Source: JANWWM01 sp046292465
Lineage (GTDB): Bacteria; Bacteroidota; Chlorobiia; Chlorobiales; Thermochlorobacteraceae
Assembly (NCBI GenBank): GCA_046292465.1
Contig: JBKBRB010000002.1
Span: forward strand, 186,001-250,000
Direction of reading: 5' to 3'
DNA: 64,000 nucleotides
A program made the position numbers and the translations under genes. Under the pieces are notes generated by a model, which worked only from the letters and a program-made list of their open reading frames with translations, was not told the origin of the DNA and made no database searches. Of the stretch, positions 8,723 to 17,261 are shown one piece after another (position 1 is the stretch's first letter; the number at the start of each line of letters is the position of its first letter).

Positions 8723-9373
8723 TCAGGCTTTCTTCTTGGCTTCAAAATTTTTGAGGTAAAGCGGCGAGGCTGTCGAAAGGTCGGCAAGTTCCCCGCGCAA
8801 TCGTTTTTCTTTGGCAATCGCGAGCAGGCATTCCGCCGTGAAAAAATCTGCGTTAATTACTTCTTCTGCCTCAAAGGCAGATGCCCAACGCGCAAGGTTG
8901 CGCCCGACGACCGCGACCGACTTCATCGTTTGAAGTTTTTGATTGAGTTGCGAGAGCGAAAGGTAATCGTATTGAATCGGTGTTGAGCGCGAGATGATGC
9001 CCACATAAAATTCATCGGCTTTGGAATAGGCAACCGTAACAAGACTCTGGGCTTGGGTTTTCGGGAAGGTTGCATGGGCAAGGGCTTCAAAAGTCGGAAT
9101 CAGAACAAGCGGACGGTTGTGCGCAAAACACAGTCCTTTTGCGGTCGCAATGCCGATACGCAAGGCGGTAAATGAACCCGGTCCTGACGAGAGCGCGACA
9201 GCGTCAAGGTCGCTCGGCTTGATGGATAACTCTTGCAAGGCTTCAGCAATGAGCGCGACAATCTGCTCACCGCTCTTTTGCCAATGTTCGCCACGCTTTA
9301 TAGCCGTGCGCTCTACATTTGCTGATGCAATCGTCAGTGGAAACTCGGTGCACTCAATCGCAAGCAGGTTCAT
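8723..9373 (-). CDS. tsaB: tRNA threonylcarbamoyladenosine biosynthesis protein TsaB
   Basis: 216 residues with the ASKHA-fold TsaB pattern: MNLLAIECTEFPLTIA at the N-terminus, then LDAVALSSGPGSFTALRIGI near residue 58 and GLCFAHNRPLVLI. TsaB is the non-catalytic partner that dimerises with TsaD and, with TsaE, makes the t6A modification at position 37 of ANN-decoding tRNAs. It starts by an ATGA overlap with the stop of tsaE and is the last gene of a four-gene minus-strand overlapping series. tsaD and tsaC are not in this window. Confidence 0.93.
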   Translation of the reverse strand: MNLLAIECTEFPLTIASANVERTAIKRGEHWQKSGEQIVALIAEALQELSIKPSDLDAVALSSGPGSFTALRIGIATAKGLCFAHNRPLVLIPTFEALAHATFPKTQAQSLVTVAYSKADEFYVGIISRSTPIQYDYLSLSQLNQKLQTMKSVAVVGRNLARWASAFEAEEVINADFFTAECLLAIAKEKRLRGELADLSTASPLYLKNFEAKKKA

Positions 9374-9813
9374 CGTAGCGGAAAAGATTGTTCGAAGGTG
9401 ATAAGCCGTTCCGATTCTGTTGCGCGGTGCAACTCAATTCGCTTTGCCGTTTTCGGAACAAGGTCTGGAAATTTATCTGCCCACTCAATCACCGAAACGC
9501 CATTGCCATAAAGATATTCCTCAAAGCCGATGTTGTAAAGTTCTTCGGGCGAATTAAGCCGATACCAATCGAAATGATGAATTGTAAAAGGCTCTCCGCT
9601 TCGCGAGCCGTTGTAGATGTTGAGAATTGTAAAGGTTGGACTGGTAAGTTGTTCGGTGCAATTAAAGACATCGGTAATGCCGCGCGTGAATTCCGTTTTG
9701 CCTGAACCGAGCGTGCCGACAAGGGCAACGCAATCGCCGTGCTTCAAAGAGCAGGCAAATTGACGGGCAAGTTCGCGCGTCTCTTCGGTTGATTTTGTTA
9801 GAACTTGTTTCAT
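9370..9813 (-). CDS. tsaE: tRNA threonylcarbamoyladenosine biosynthesis ATPase TsaE
   Basis: 147 residues starting MKQVLTKSTEETRELA. The Walker A loop is GTLGSGKTEFTRG, followed by SPTFTILNIY, the HFDWYRL motif and VIEWADKF, all characteristic of TsaE. It is the ATPase that resets the TsaB-TsaD complex during t6A synthesis. The start at 9813 forms an ATGA overlap with the upstream exported-protein gene, and its own stop overlaps the tsaB start in the same way. The longer open frame to 9903 was rejected because it has no family similarity. Confidence 0.93.
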   Translation of the reverse strand: MKQVLTKSTEETRELARQFACSLKHGDCVALVGTLGSGKTEFTRGITDVFNCTEQLTSPTFTILNIYNGSRSGEPFTIHHFDWYRLNSPEELYNIGFEEYLYGNGVSVIEWADKFPDLVPKTAKRIELHRATESERLITFEQSFPLR

Positions 9814-10298
9814 TTTTTTTCGATGCGAATTGCGGTCGCTGTAAATATGAGGCTGTCGCCTTCGATGGTTTGTGCAAACTCTGCGAGCGCATTTGCATTG
9901 CAATCGAGCGCCATTGCTTTGAGTTGAATCATGGCATAAAACCGCTTGTAGCCTGTGTTTTCAAGCGAATCGGGCGAGGCGAGGTCGGCAAGGCGAAGTT
10001 GCTTGATGATTTGAGCATTTTCAGGCACGGTGTCTAACATTGCAACGCCTGCAGGTGTGAACCCAAAACGCCGCTGTGTGTTTTCGCGTGCCGCCATGTG
10101 TCGCGGGCACATGCAATTGGCTTCATCGGGCAATCCTGACGGCAGAAGTTTATGCTGTTTAGCTGTGTCAGCGGGCGGCTCGTCCGCTATCGGAATCTCT
10201 TGCGCTTGCAAGGACGAGACGAAGAGCAACAGCGCGAGCGGCAATAAGGCAAAGTGCCACCGCACTGGCGCAATAAGTTGAACAGAAACCTTATCCAT
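9810..10298 (-). CDS. Small exported protein with CMCPRHM motif, function unknown
   Basis: 162 residues. It has an N-terminal signal peptide or membrane anchor (hydrophobic stretch HFALLPLALLLFVSSLQAQ) and then a proline- and acid-rich linker. The Cys-Met-Cys-Pro-Arg-His-Met cluster near residue 63 could bind a metal or form a disulfide. A further cysteine lies in ALDCNANALAEF. I do not recognise the family. The ATG at 10298 overlaps the stop of the DUF3299 gene by one base (TGATG), and its stop overlaps the tsaE start, so it is locked into the operon. A TTG three bases earlier is the only alternative start. A periplasmic metal or redox role is inference from the Cys/Met/His cluster. Confidence 0.65.
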   Translation of the reverse strand: MDKVSVQLIAPVRWHFALLPLALLLFVSSLQAQEIPIADEPPADTAKQHKLLPSGLPDEANCMCPRHMAARENTQRRFGFTPAGVAMLDTVPENAQIIKQLRLADLASPDSLENTGYKRFYAMIQLKAMALDCNANALAEFAQTIEGDSLIFTATAIRIEKK

Positions 10299-10918
10299 CA
10301 AAATCCATTTGGCGTTGGCGTTCCTGCTTGGTGTTGCATAACGTCTTTATCTTTCGGGTCGGTCTCTTTGACTTGTGAGGCTTCGATTTCATAAACGCTC
10401 ACCACAAATCCGTCAATTTTCGTCTCTTCAATTTTGAACTTCCCTGTTACGCGAATCGGCGAATAAACATATGGCGTCGACTTGCCTTTTTGCATTTTCA
10501 CCATCACCGTTTCGTTTGGCTCAGGCGGCACGGAGTAACAGCACCCGAAGAACGGCACTTGCACCAGCATAAACTCGGTTACATCTAAGGCTTCCGACAT
10601 TGGAATCATATAGCCCGCAAGGCTGACTTCTTTGCCTTGTAAGGCTTTGAGTTTTTCAGGAATGGGATTGTTGGCTTTTCGGCTGAATCGATACTCGCGC
10701 AAGTCGTTGAACGTGATGCGAATGGCGTTTTCCAAAAAGACTTGACGAATGTTCGTTTCGGGGTCGCGCTCTTGCTTTGGCAGTTGACGGTGCTCGGCTC
10801 TTAATTTTTTCAATGCCGATGCGAAGGCTTCTTTTTCTGAGACCTGCGCCGAGACAATCAGATTGATGATGACAATGCCGATGATGATTCCGATTGAGGA
10901 TAAAAACTTGCTCTTCAT
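10298..10918 (-). CDS. DUF3299-domain exported protein
   Basis: 206 residues from the ATG at 10918, with a long N-terminal signal or anchor (SIGIIIGIVIINLIVSAQ). The C-terminal part has the DUF3299 pattern: KEVSLAGYMIPMSEALDVTE, then FFGCCYSVPPEPNETVMVKM, which is the family's cysteine- and proline-rich core, then VTGKFKIEE. The molecular function is not established. The two adjacent cysteines sit where the family has its conserved Cys. It is the first gene of an overlapping operon that continues with a second exported Cys-rich protein, tsaE and tsaB. A start 39 bp further upstream is also possible. Confidence 0.8.
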   Translation of the reverse strand: MKSKFLSSIGIIIGIVIINLIVSAQVSEKEAFASALKKLRAEHRQLPKQERDPETNIRQVFLENAIRITFNDLREYRFSRKANNPIPEKLKALQGKEVSLAGYMIPMSEALDVTEFMLVQVPFFGCCYSVPPEPNETVMVKMQKGKSTPYVYSPIRVTGKFKIEETKIDGFVVSVYEIEASQVKETDPKDKDVMQHQAGTPTPNGF

Positions 10919-11077
10919 TGTTTGTATGTGCCTTTTACTTTCAGTTAAACTTTTCAATTAAAGTTACGAATGTTTCGTTTCTCTCGTTCATTTTACGACG
11001 AGCGACGCAATTTTCTCTGACCTCACTTTTGCCTAAATTGCATTTCCTTGTTTGAGTTTGCCTTCGACCATCAACGC

Positions 11078-11839
11078 ATGAAACGGTTCATCTTTTGTTT
11101 CCTCCTCTCCTCGCTTTCCTCGCAGGTGCTTTCGCAAGTCAATAGCGAAGCCTTAATGCGTGGCACTGAATTAGGCTTCGGCACACGGCTCGGCATTGAC
11201 TTCGGATTTAATTCAGGCAACACCAATTTTTTTCGATGGCAACTCGACGCGCGTTCTGACTACCGCATTAAACACTTTTACACTTTTCTCGTTGGCAATT
11301 TAGAGCGCGGCACTGCAAACAATGAGATATTTCTCTTTCGCGGATTCTTGCACTATCGCGCCATCTGGCAACCCGATACGCTCTTTCAACCTGAATTTTT
11401 CACACAGCGCGAGTTTAACGATTTTATCTTGCTCAAAGACCGCATTTTGTTCGGTTCAGGCGTGCGGCTCAACTTGCGTTACCTACAACCAACCGACACC
11501 GTCATGGCGTTCAAACTTACGCTCGGCATCGGCGCAATGTGGGAACAAGAACGATTCACCGAACGCGATCCTGAAACGAAACTCTTTCGCTTAACGAACT
11601 ACCTTGCCTTTTTATGGCGAATCGTTCCGCGCACCTCGCTGCAACTTATCGGCTATTATCAAGTTGATGTCAATCGTTTCTCGGACTATCGCTTGCTTCT
11701 CGACGGCTTACTCACCATCAATATCACCGATAAACTTGCAGCGACCGTAACCATGATTTATCGCTACGATAACGAACCTGTCCGAAATGTCGCTCGATTC
11801 GACCTCGATCTTCGCAACGGCTTTACTTATACTTTTTAA
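11078..11839 (+). CDS. DUF481-like outer-membrane beta-barrel protein
   Basis: 253 residues beginning with a signal peptide (MKRFIFCFLLSSLSSQVLSQ). The remainder consists of alternating amphipathic strands rich in aromatic residues (FRWQLDARSDYRIKHFYTFL, LRYLQPTDTVMAFKLTLGIG, TSLQLIGYYQVDVNRF) and ends in a terminal aromatic strand, DLDLRNGFTYTF, as expected for a small outer-membrane barrel. The pattern of evenly spaced hairpins resembles DUF481/YdiY proteins. Substrate and role are unknown. It is divergent from the DUF3299 operon and 18 bp upstream of glgE, so it may share a promoter with glgE. Confidence 0.7.
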   Translation: MKRFIFCFLLSSLSSQVLSQVNSEALMRGTELGFGTRLGIDFGFNSGNTNFFRWQLDARSDYRIKHFYTFLVGNLERGTANNEIFLFRGFLHYRAIWQPDTLFQPEFFTQREFNDFILLKDRILFGSGVRLNLRYLQPTDTVMAFKLTLGIGAMWEQERFTERDPETKLFRLTNYLAFLWRIVPRTSLQLIGYYQVDVNRFSDYRLLLDGLLTINITDKLAATVTMIYRYDNEPVRNVARFDLDLRNGFTYTF

Positions 11840-11857
11840 CCAAAATTTTGATTTGTT

Positions 11858-13906
11858 ATGGCAATCACAAAACGCCCAACGGCTAAATCCAAAAACACCG
11901 CAAACGGCACTTCAACTCGAGCCTCGCTCCATCACATTCAAAACGGCAAAATGCGCGCCGTAATTGATAAAGTGTTGCCTTGTATTGACGGTGGAACTTA
12001 CCCCATCAAGCGTGTCGTCGGAGAATCTGTAACAGTCGTGGCAGATGTCTTCGCCGATGGACACGACACGATTGTCGTTACGCTTCGCTATCGCAACAAA
12101 GGCGAAACCGCATGGCACGAACTGCCGATGGGATTTTTGGGCAACGACCGATGGCAAGGTGAGTTTGTTACCTCTCTTGTTGGAGAAATGGAATATGCCG
12201 TCGCCGCGCGCGTCGATCATTTCCTTTCGTGGCAACTTGGCTTCAAAAAGCGTGTTGAAGCAGGGCAAACGGCTGAATCCTTAAAAACCGAAGTGCTCAT
12301 TGGTGCCGACCTTTTAGGCGAGATTGCTAAACGCGCCTCCGCCGACGACGCTAAGAAAATCAAGTCTCTGCAGACGTCGCTCAAAAAAAAGGCAGGGACG
12401 GCTGAATGCGTTTCCGAAGCACTTTCCGATACGCTCACGCGCTTTGCCGCACAATATCCCGACGAATCTATTACCACGCAAAGTCACATTTATCGCGTTA
12501 CGGTCGATCCGCCCAAAGCAGGCTTTTCAACTTGGGTTGAAATCTTCCCGCGCTCTTGGAGTCAAACGCCTTACCAACACGGCACCTTCAAGGATTGCGA
12601 GCGACTTTTGCCTGAATTTGCTGAAATGGGCTTCGATGTGCTTTACCTTCCGCCGATTCACCCGATTGGAATTACCAAACGAAAAGGCAAAAACAACAGC
12701 ACTGTCGCACAAGCAGGCGATGTCGGAAGTCCTTGGGCAATTGGTTCAAAGGAAGGTGGGCACAAAGCCATTCACCCTGAACTTGGCACGCTTGAAGATT
12801 TTCGGCACTTGGTTCAAACGGCAAAGTCGTTCGGCATTGATATTGCGCTCGATATTGCTTTTCAATGTTCGCCCGACCACCCTTATGTTAAAGAGCACCC
12901 CGAATGGTTCAAGTGGCGACCTGACGGCACAGTGCAGTATGCCGAAAATCCGCCGAAGAAATATGAAGATGTGTTGCCGTTCAATTTTGAGACGGACGAT
13001 TGGCAAAATCTTTGGCTCGAACTCAAATCTGTTTTTGAGTTTTGGATTCAGCAAGGCGTAACGATTTTCCGCGTCGATAATCCGCACACAAAGCCGTTTG
13101 CCTTTTGGGAGTGGTGCATTTCGGAACTCAAACGCAATTATCCCGAAACGATTTTTCTTTCCGAAGCCTTCACGCGCCCGAAAGTGATGTATCGCTTAGC
13201 GAAACTTGGCTATACGCACTCCTACACCTACTTCACTTGGCGCAACAACAAGCGCGACCTTCAAGCCTATTTGACCGAACTGACCACAACCGACGTCAAA
13301 GAGTTTTTCCGTCCAAACTTTTGGGCAAATACGCCCGATATTTTGTCGGAAGAATTTTTGCACTACGCGCCGCCCTCTGCCTTTATGCTTCGCTACGCAC
13401 TTGCGGCAACGCTTTCCTCAAACATCGGCATTTATGAACCGGCTTTCAGCCTTTGCCTCAACAAGCCACTGATGAAAGGCAAAGAAGAATATCTGGATTC
13501 AGAGAAGTATGAAATCAAGGCGTGGGATATGTCGCAGTTCAACATTCGTCCGTTCATCAAGCGCATCAATCAAATTCGCAAGGAAAATCCCGCGCTTCAA
13601 CAAACGAACAACCTTACTTTCACCCAAGTGGAAATTGCACCACAAGTTGAGAGCGAGTATTTGATTGCTTATTTGAAGTCGAGTGGGAACAATCACCTTT
13701 TGACTGTTGTGAACCATCACCCGTCGCAAGCGCAGGAAGGCTGGGTTCGCGTGCCGCTTGAACGCTTGGAGATTCAGGAAGGGGAATCATATCGCGTGCG
13801 CGAACTTATCACAAACACGGAGTTCGTTTGGAACAAAGCGTGGAACTACATTCGCCTGAATCCAAATGAACTCGTCGCCGCCATTTTCCGAATTGAGCCG
13901 GAATGA
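11858..13906 (+). CDS. glgE: Alpha-1,4-glucan:maltose-1-phosphate maltosyltransferase GlgE
   Basis: 682 residues, typical for GlgE (GH13_3). An N-terminal beta domain (residues 30-130) and a helical insertion precede the catalytic barrel, which starts near EIFPRSW (residue 228). The catalytic nucleophile is Asp407 in FRVDNPHTKP and the acid/base is Glu436 in LSEAFTRPK. Their 29-residue separation matches that in the Streptomyces enzyme. The enzyme extends alpha-1,4-glucans using maltose-1-phosphate. The usual suppliers of that substrate (TreS with a maltokinase, or GlgC/GlgM) are not in this window. The GH97 glucosidase 7 kb upstream handles similar polymers. Confidence 0.94.
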   Translation: MAITKRPTAKSKNTANGTSTRASLHHIQNGKMRAVIDKVLPCIDGGTYPIKRVVGESVTVVADVFADGHDTIVVTLRYRNKGETAWHELPMGFLGNDRWQGEFVTSLVGEMEYAVAARVDHFLSWQLGFKKRVEAGQTAESLKTEVLIGADLLGEIAKRASADDAKKIKSLQTSLKKKAGTAECVSEALSDTLTRFAAQYPDESITTQSHIYRVTVDPPKAGFSTWVEIFPRSWSQTPYQHGTFKDCERLLPEFAEMGFDVLYLPPIHPIGITKRKGKNNSTVAQAGDVGSPWAIGSKEGGHKAIHPELGTLEDFRHLVQTAKSFGIDIALDIAFQCSPDHPYVKEHPEWFKWRPDGTVQYAENPPKKYEDVLPFNFETDDWQNLWLELKSVFEFWIQQGVTIFRVDNPHTKPFAFWEWCISELKRNYPETIFLSEAFTRPKVMYRLAKLGYTHSYTYFTWRNNKRDLQAYLTELTTTDVKEFFRPNFWANTPDILSEEFLHYAPPSAFMLRYALAATLSSNIGIYEPAFSLCLNKPLMKGKEEYLDSEKYEIKAWDMSQFNIRPFIKRINQIRKENPALQQTNNLTFTQVEIAPQVESEYLIAYLKSSGNNHLLTVVNHHPSQAQEGWVRVPLERLEIQEGESYRVRELITNTEFVWNKAWNYIRLNPNELVAAIFRIEPE

Positions 13907-14213
13907 ATCTCGAAAATTCGGAACACGGATTGAGCCGATTGAATGAGTTAATGAATAATGAAGAGTGAGGAGTGAAAGATTGGAACACGGATTGAACAGA
14001 TGACGCGGGTTTGCACAGAGACAATTGAGACGAATCAGTGGCGAAAGAATGGCTTGTGTCTCGTTCATCATTACTCATTACTCGTTATTCATTACTCGTT
14101 ATTCACTATTCATCAAACTGACGGATTACAAAAACTTAACTTCGCCGCTTTTTTGCCAATGTCTATATTGCGTTTCTAAATCTGCTTTCTTCTAACCTGA
14201 TAACGAACACACC
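13907..14213. repeat. Intergenic region with direct repeat and heptamer arrays
   Basis: No gene is seen in this 307-bp gap. It holds a 13-bp direct repeat, GAACACGGATTGA, at 13921-13933 and 13983-13995. It also holds degenerate heptamer tracts: 13940-13976 with units such as AATAATG and AGGAGTG, and 14063-14111 with seven consecutive units such as ATTACTC and GTTATTC. The two tracts are roughly inverted relative to each other and could pair. The same kind of array flanks the next gap at 17.0-17.26 kb. The promoter of the following secreted-protein gene must lie in the last 100 bp. Confidence 0.75.
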
Positions 14214-17003
14214 ATGAAGAAATTTCTCTTACTGTTGGTCTCTGCTTTTTCTCTTCCCCTTTTCGCTCAAAGCGTGGTGGTGAATAAATACTTCAATCAA
14301 GGCACGACTGCACCAGGTCCAGCGGGCGACGTGGTCGAGCTCTTGGTGATTCAAAACAACCTCGACATGCGCGGTATGATTGTTAAGGATTTCACCACCA
14401 GCATGACAAACGACGGTGGCGGGAAATTTACTTTTACCAACGTTTCACTTTGGAGCAGTGTGCCGTCAGGCACGCTGATTGTGTTGCGCAACGATAATTC
14501 AGCGGCAGATACCGACCCTTCTGATTTTGTGATCGATGTTGGGCTTCGTAATACGACTTATTTCACGGGCGATAATCCCACAGGCTTCGACATTGCCACA
14601 ACCGAGATGATTATGATTAAAGCCGCAGGAAGTGGCACAGCGGGCGTCAATGGCAGTATTCACGCGCTTGCAGGTGGCACAGCGGGCGCACAGTTCAATG
14701 CAACGGCACCTCCGAAATTGATTGCCTCCCAAACGGTGGGCGCACAGCGTTTTGTCGCCGCGAATAGCTCCACGCAATCGCTTGCCGATTTCAACGGCAC
14801 AGATGCAACAGGCAACTTGCAGAACTTAACCTTTGGTCAAGGCAATAATCCGAACAATACGGCGTTCATCACTTCGCTTCGCAGTGCCAATCCGAATCCG
14901 TCGCTCCAAGTGGTTATTGACGGCGTTCCGATTCCGAAGGATAGCAGTTTTTCATTTCCAACTGTTACGGCGAATACTTCTCTGACACGCACTCTCGTGG
15001 TGAGAAACACAGGTCAAGCACCGCTCATTATTGATACGGTGGTGCTTTCTGCGCCGAATGGGGCTTTCACTCTGCAAAATTTGCCGTCGTTTCCTGATAC
15101 GCTGTTGCAAAGCGCGCAATTCACTGCACAGATTGTTTTCTCACCTGCCGATACAGGCTCGTTTGTAGCAGGTTTGTTAATTGATACCAACGACCCATTA
15201 AACGACCCCTACACCGCTAACATTTTTGGACGCGCACAAGGCACAGGCGGACTTATCACGATTGCGGCGGCACGCGCCTTGCCACTCGGCTCAGTTGTTA
15301 CCGTTGGCGGACGCATTACTGTTGCCAATCAATTTGGCGGACCTGCCTATTTTCAAGATGCAACCGGCGGCATGGCGGCGTTTATTCCCGCGCTTCATGC
15401 ACAAGCACAACTTGGCGACTCGGTTGTGATTACAGGCGCAACGACAGAGTTTCAGCCAGCACCTAATCAACCGGGCACAGGCTTGTTTCAAATTTCTGAA
15501 GTCAATAACATCACGCCGACCTTTCAAATTATTCCGGGCGGACAAGTGCTCGTTCAGCCGCGCGTCGTTACCAATTCGCAAATCAACGAAGCCCTTGAAG
15601 GCACGCTCGTTGTTGTTGAAGATGCCACGATTCGTCAATTAAACTCCACCGCTGTTCCCTTCGCATTTCAAGGAAATACAAACTATCGTTTCACCGATGC
15701 ATCAGGCGAAATTCAACTTCGGATTGATAACGATGTAACCTCGCTGATTGGCGCGACCGCACCCATTAACCCCGTTACCGTTACAGGCGTTGTGAGCGAG
15801 TTTCGTGGCACACGCCAAATTTTGCCACGCTTTGCGCAAGACATTCCCGGCGTGTCTACTTTTGTGATTCCTTACGAAAACATTCCGCGTGATTCGACAT
15901 TTGAAGTGGCAACTTGGAACATTACCTGGTTTGGTAGCCCGACCAACGGTCCGCAAGACCGCGATTTACAGTTGCGCAACGCCGCACGCGTGATTCGCAC
16001 GGTCGACGCCGACCTTTGGGCGTTGCAAGAAATCAGCGACAATTCCTATTTCAGAGGCTTGCTCGATACGCTTGGCACCGGTTGGAACGGCTTTGTTGCG
16101 CCGATTACGCAAACACAACGCACCGCCTACATCTACAAAACATCAACGATTGATAGCGTCTCGGCGTCGTTCACTTTCACCACTGGCGATTGGGCAAATG
16201 GACGCTGGCCTTACGAATTTGTGTTTGATGCTACCATCGGCGGCATTACCAAGCGCATTCACGCCGTCAACATTCACGCAAAAGCCACGCAGGATAATCC
16301 CATCAACGACTACAACCGTCGCGTTGCCGATTCACAACAACTTAAAACTTGGTCTGACGCCAACCGCCCCACGCAGAACTACATGATTTTGGGCGATTAC
16401 AACGATGATGTTGATGTTTCAACCGTCAATAATCTTCCCTCGCCATATGCGAATTTTGTCAACGATTCGCTTAACTACAAGGTCGTTACGAAGTCATTGA
16501 GTTTGCGCCGATTGCAATCGCAAACATCGGGCGAAATGATTGACCACATTATGATTTCCAACGAACTTTATGGCGTGCACATGGACAGCACCGAGCGCGT
16601 TGAAAATCCGTCGTATATCGGCAGTTATCTTTCCACGACGTCTGACCACTACCCTGTTTGGACGCGCTTCGATTTCAGACGGCTTTCTTCAACACCACGC
16701 GAAAATGCTTCGCCAAAGGCTTTCGCACTTGAACAGAATTATCCGAATCCGTTTAATCCTACAACAACCATCGCTTATCAGTTGGCTTCTTTTAGCGATG
16801 TGAAGTTGGAAGTGTTTGATGTGCTTGGGCGGAAAGTCGGAACGCTTGTGAACTCGCGCCAAGCCGCAGGTGCATACCGCGTGAATTTCAATGCAAGCCA
16901 TCTTGCAAGCGGGGTGTATTTCTATCGCTTGCAAGCAACGGCAACAAATGGCACGTCAAACGCAACCTTCGTGCAGACGAAGAAAATGATGCTGGTCAAG
17001 TAA
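14214..17003 (+). CDS. Type IX-secreted endonuclease/exonuclease/phosphatase-family protein
   Basis: 929 residues. Order: signal peptide (MKKFLLLLVSAFSLPLFA); lamin-tail-like beta domain, residues 20-110 (VVELLVIQNNLDMRGMIVKD); immunoglobulin-like domain about 240-335; OB-fold-like segment about 340-550; and an endonuclease/exonuclease/phosphatase domain about 560-845. The last shows TWNITWFG, DLWALQEIS, VNIHAKAT, LGDYNDD and TSDHYPVW, so the catalytic Asn, Glu, His and Asp positions appear intact. A type A type IX sorting domain follows (QNYPNPFNPTT to the final KKMMLVK). Probable role: surface or secreted nuclease or phosphodiesterase. The TAA stop is itself the first unit of a heptamer array. 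Confidence 0.88.
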   Translation: MKKFLLLLVSAFSLPLFAQSVVVNKYFNQGTTAPGPAGDVVELLVIQNNLDMRGMIVKDFTTSMTNDGGGKFTFTNVSLWSSVPSGTLIVLRNDNSAADTDPSDFVIDVGLRNTTYFTGDNPTGFDIATTEMIMIKAAGSGTAGVNGSIHALAGGTAGAQFNATAPPKLIASQTVGAQRFVAANSSTQSLADFNGTDATGNLQNLTFGQGNNPNNTAFITSLRSANPNPSLQVVIDGVPIPKDSSFSFPTVTANTSLTRTLVVRNTGQAPLIIDTVVLSAPNGAFTLQNLPSFPDTLLQSAQFTAQIVFSPADTGSFVAGLLIDTNDPLNDPYTANIFGRAQGTGGLITIAAARALPLGSVVTVGGRITVANQFGGPAYFQDATGGMAAFIPALHAQAQLGDSVVITGATTEFQPAPNQPGTGLFQISEVNNITPTFQIIPGGQVLVQPRVVTNSQINEALEGTLVVVEDATIRQLNSTAVPFAFQGNTNYRFTDASGEIQLRIDNDVTSLIGATAPINPVTVTGVVSEFRGTRQILPRFAQDIPGVSTFVIPYENIPRDSTFEVATWNITWFGSPTNGPQDRDLQLRNAARVIRTVDADLWALQEISDNSYFRGLLDTLGTGWNGFVAPITQTQRTAYIYKTSTIDSVSASFTFTTGDWANGRWPYEFVFDATIGGITKRIHAVNIHAKATQDNPINDYNRRVADSQQLKTWSDANRPTQNYMILGDYNDDVDVSTVNNLPSPYANFVNDSLNYKVVTKSLSLRRLQSQTSGEMIDHIMISNELYGVHMDSTERVENPSYIGSYLSTTSDHYPVWTRFDFRRLSSTPRENASPKAFALEQNYPNPFNPTTTIAYQLASFSDVKLEVFDVLGRKVGTLVNSRQAAGAYRVNFNASHLASGVYFYRLQATATNGTSNATFVQTKKMMLVK

Positions 17004-17261
17004 TGAATAATGAATAATGAATAGCGAGTAGTGAAGAATGACGTTACTCATTAGTTCGTCGTTGCAAACAGAGTGAGGAATCCAAGTGAGTTGAGAATTA
17101 AGAGTGAAGAATTAAAAGTTGAAGGCATCTGCTCACTTTTAACTCTTCACTATCAACTCTTAACTCATTGACGCTTTGCTCCGTTCAGAATGACAAATTC
17201 GTTCATCATTGCTCATTCCTCATTCCTCGTTACTCATTTTTCATTAGAATGGCTTTGCTTT
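17001..17261. repeat. Heptamer arrays and long hairpin element
   Basis: This gap between the secreted nuclease gene and apaG is filled with repeats. A TAATGAA-type heptamer array runs from 17001 to 17035 (three perfect units, two degenerate), starting in the stop codon. An inverted array with units such as TTCATCA and TTCCTCA runs 17202-17243. Between them is a hairpin with arms 17103-17119 and 17135-17151: 17 bp with one mismatch and a 15-nt loop, extendable outward to 32-nt arms 17088-17119 and 17135-17166 with five mismatches. Bases 17071-17092 are found again, inverted, at 26004-26025. Confidence 0.8.

Noticed and set aside
9813..9903. Longer TsaE start at 9903
   Set aside because: The extra residues are rich in Arg, Cys and His, do not resemble TsaE, and would overlap the upstream gene far more than the ATGA junction.
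14063..14111. Possible CRISPR-like array
   Set aside because: The repeats are only 7 bp with no unique spacers, and no cas gene is near. It is a simple tandem array.
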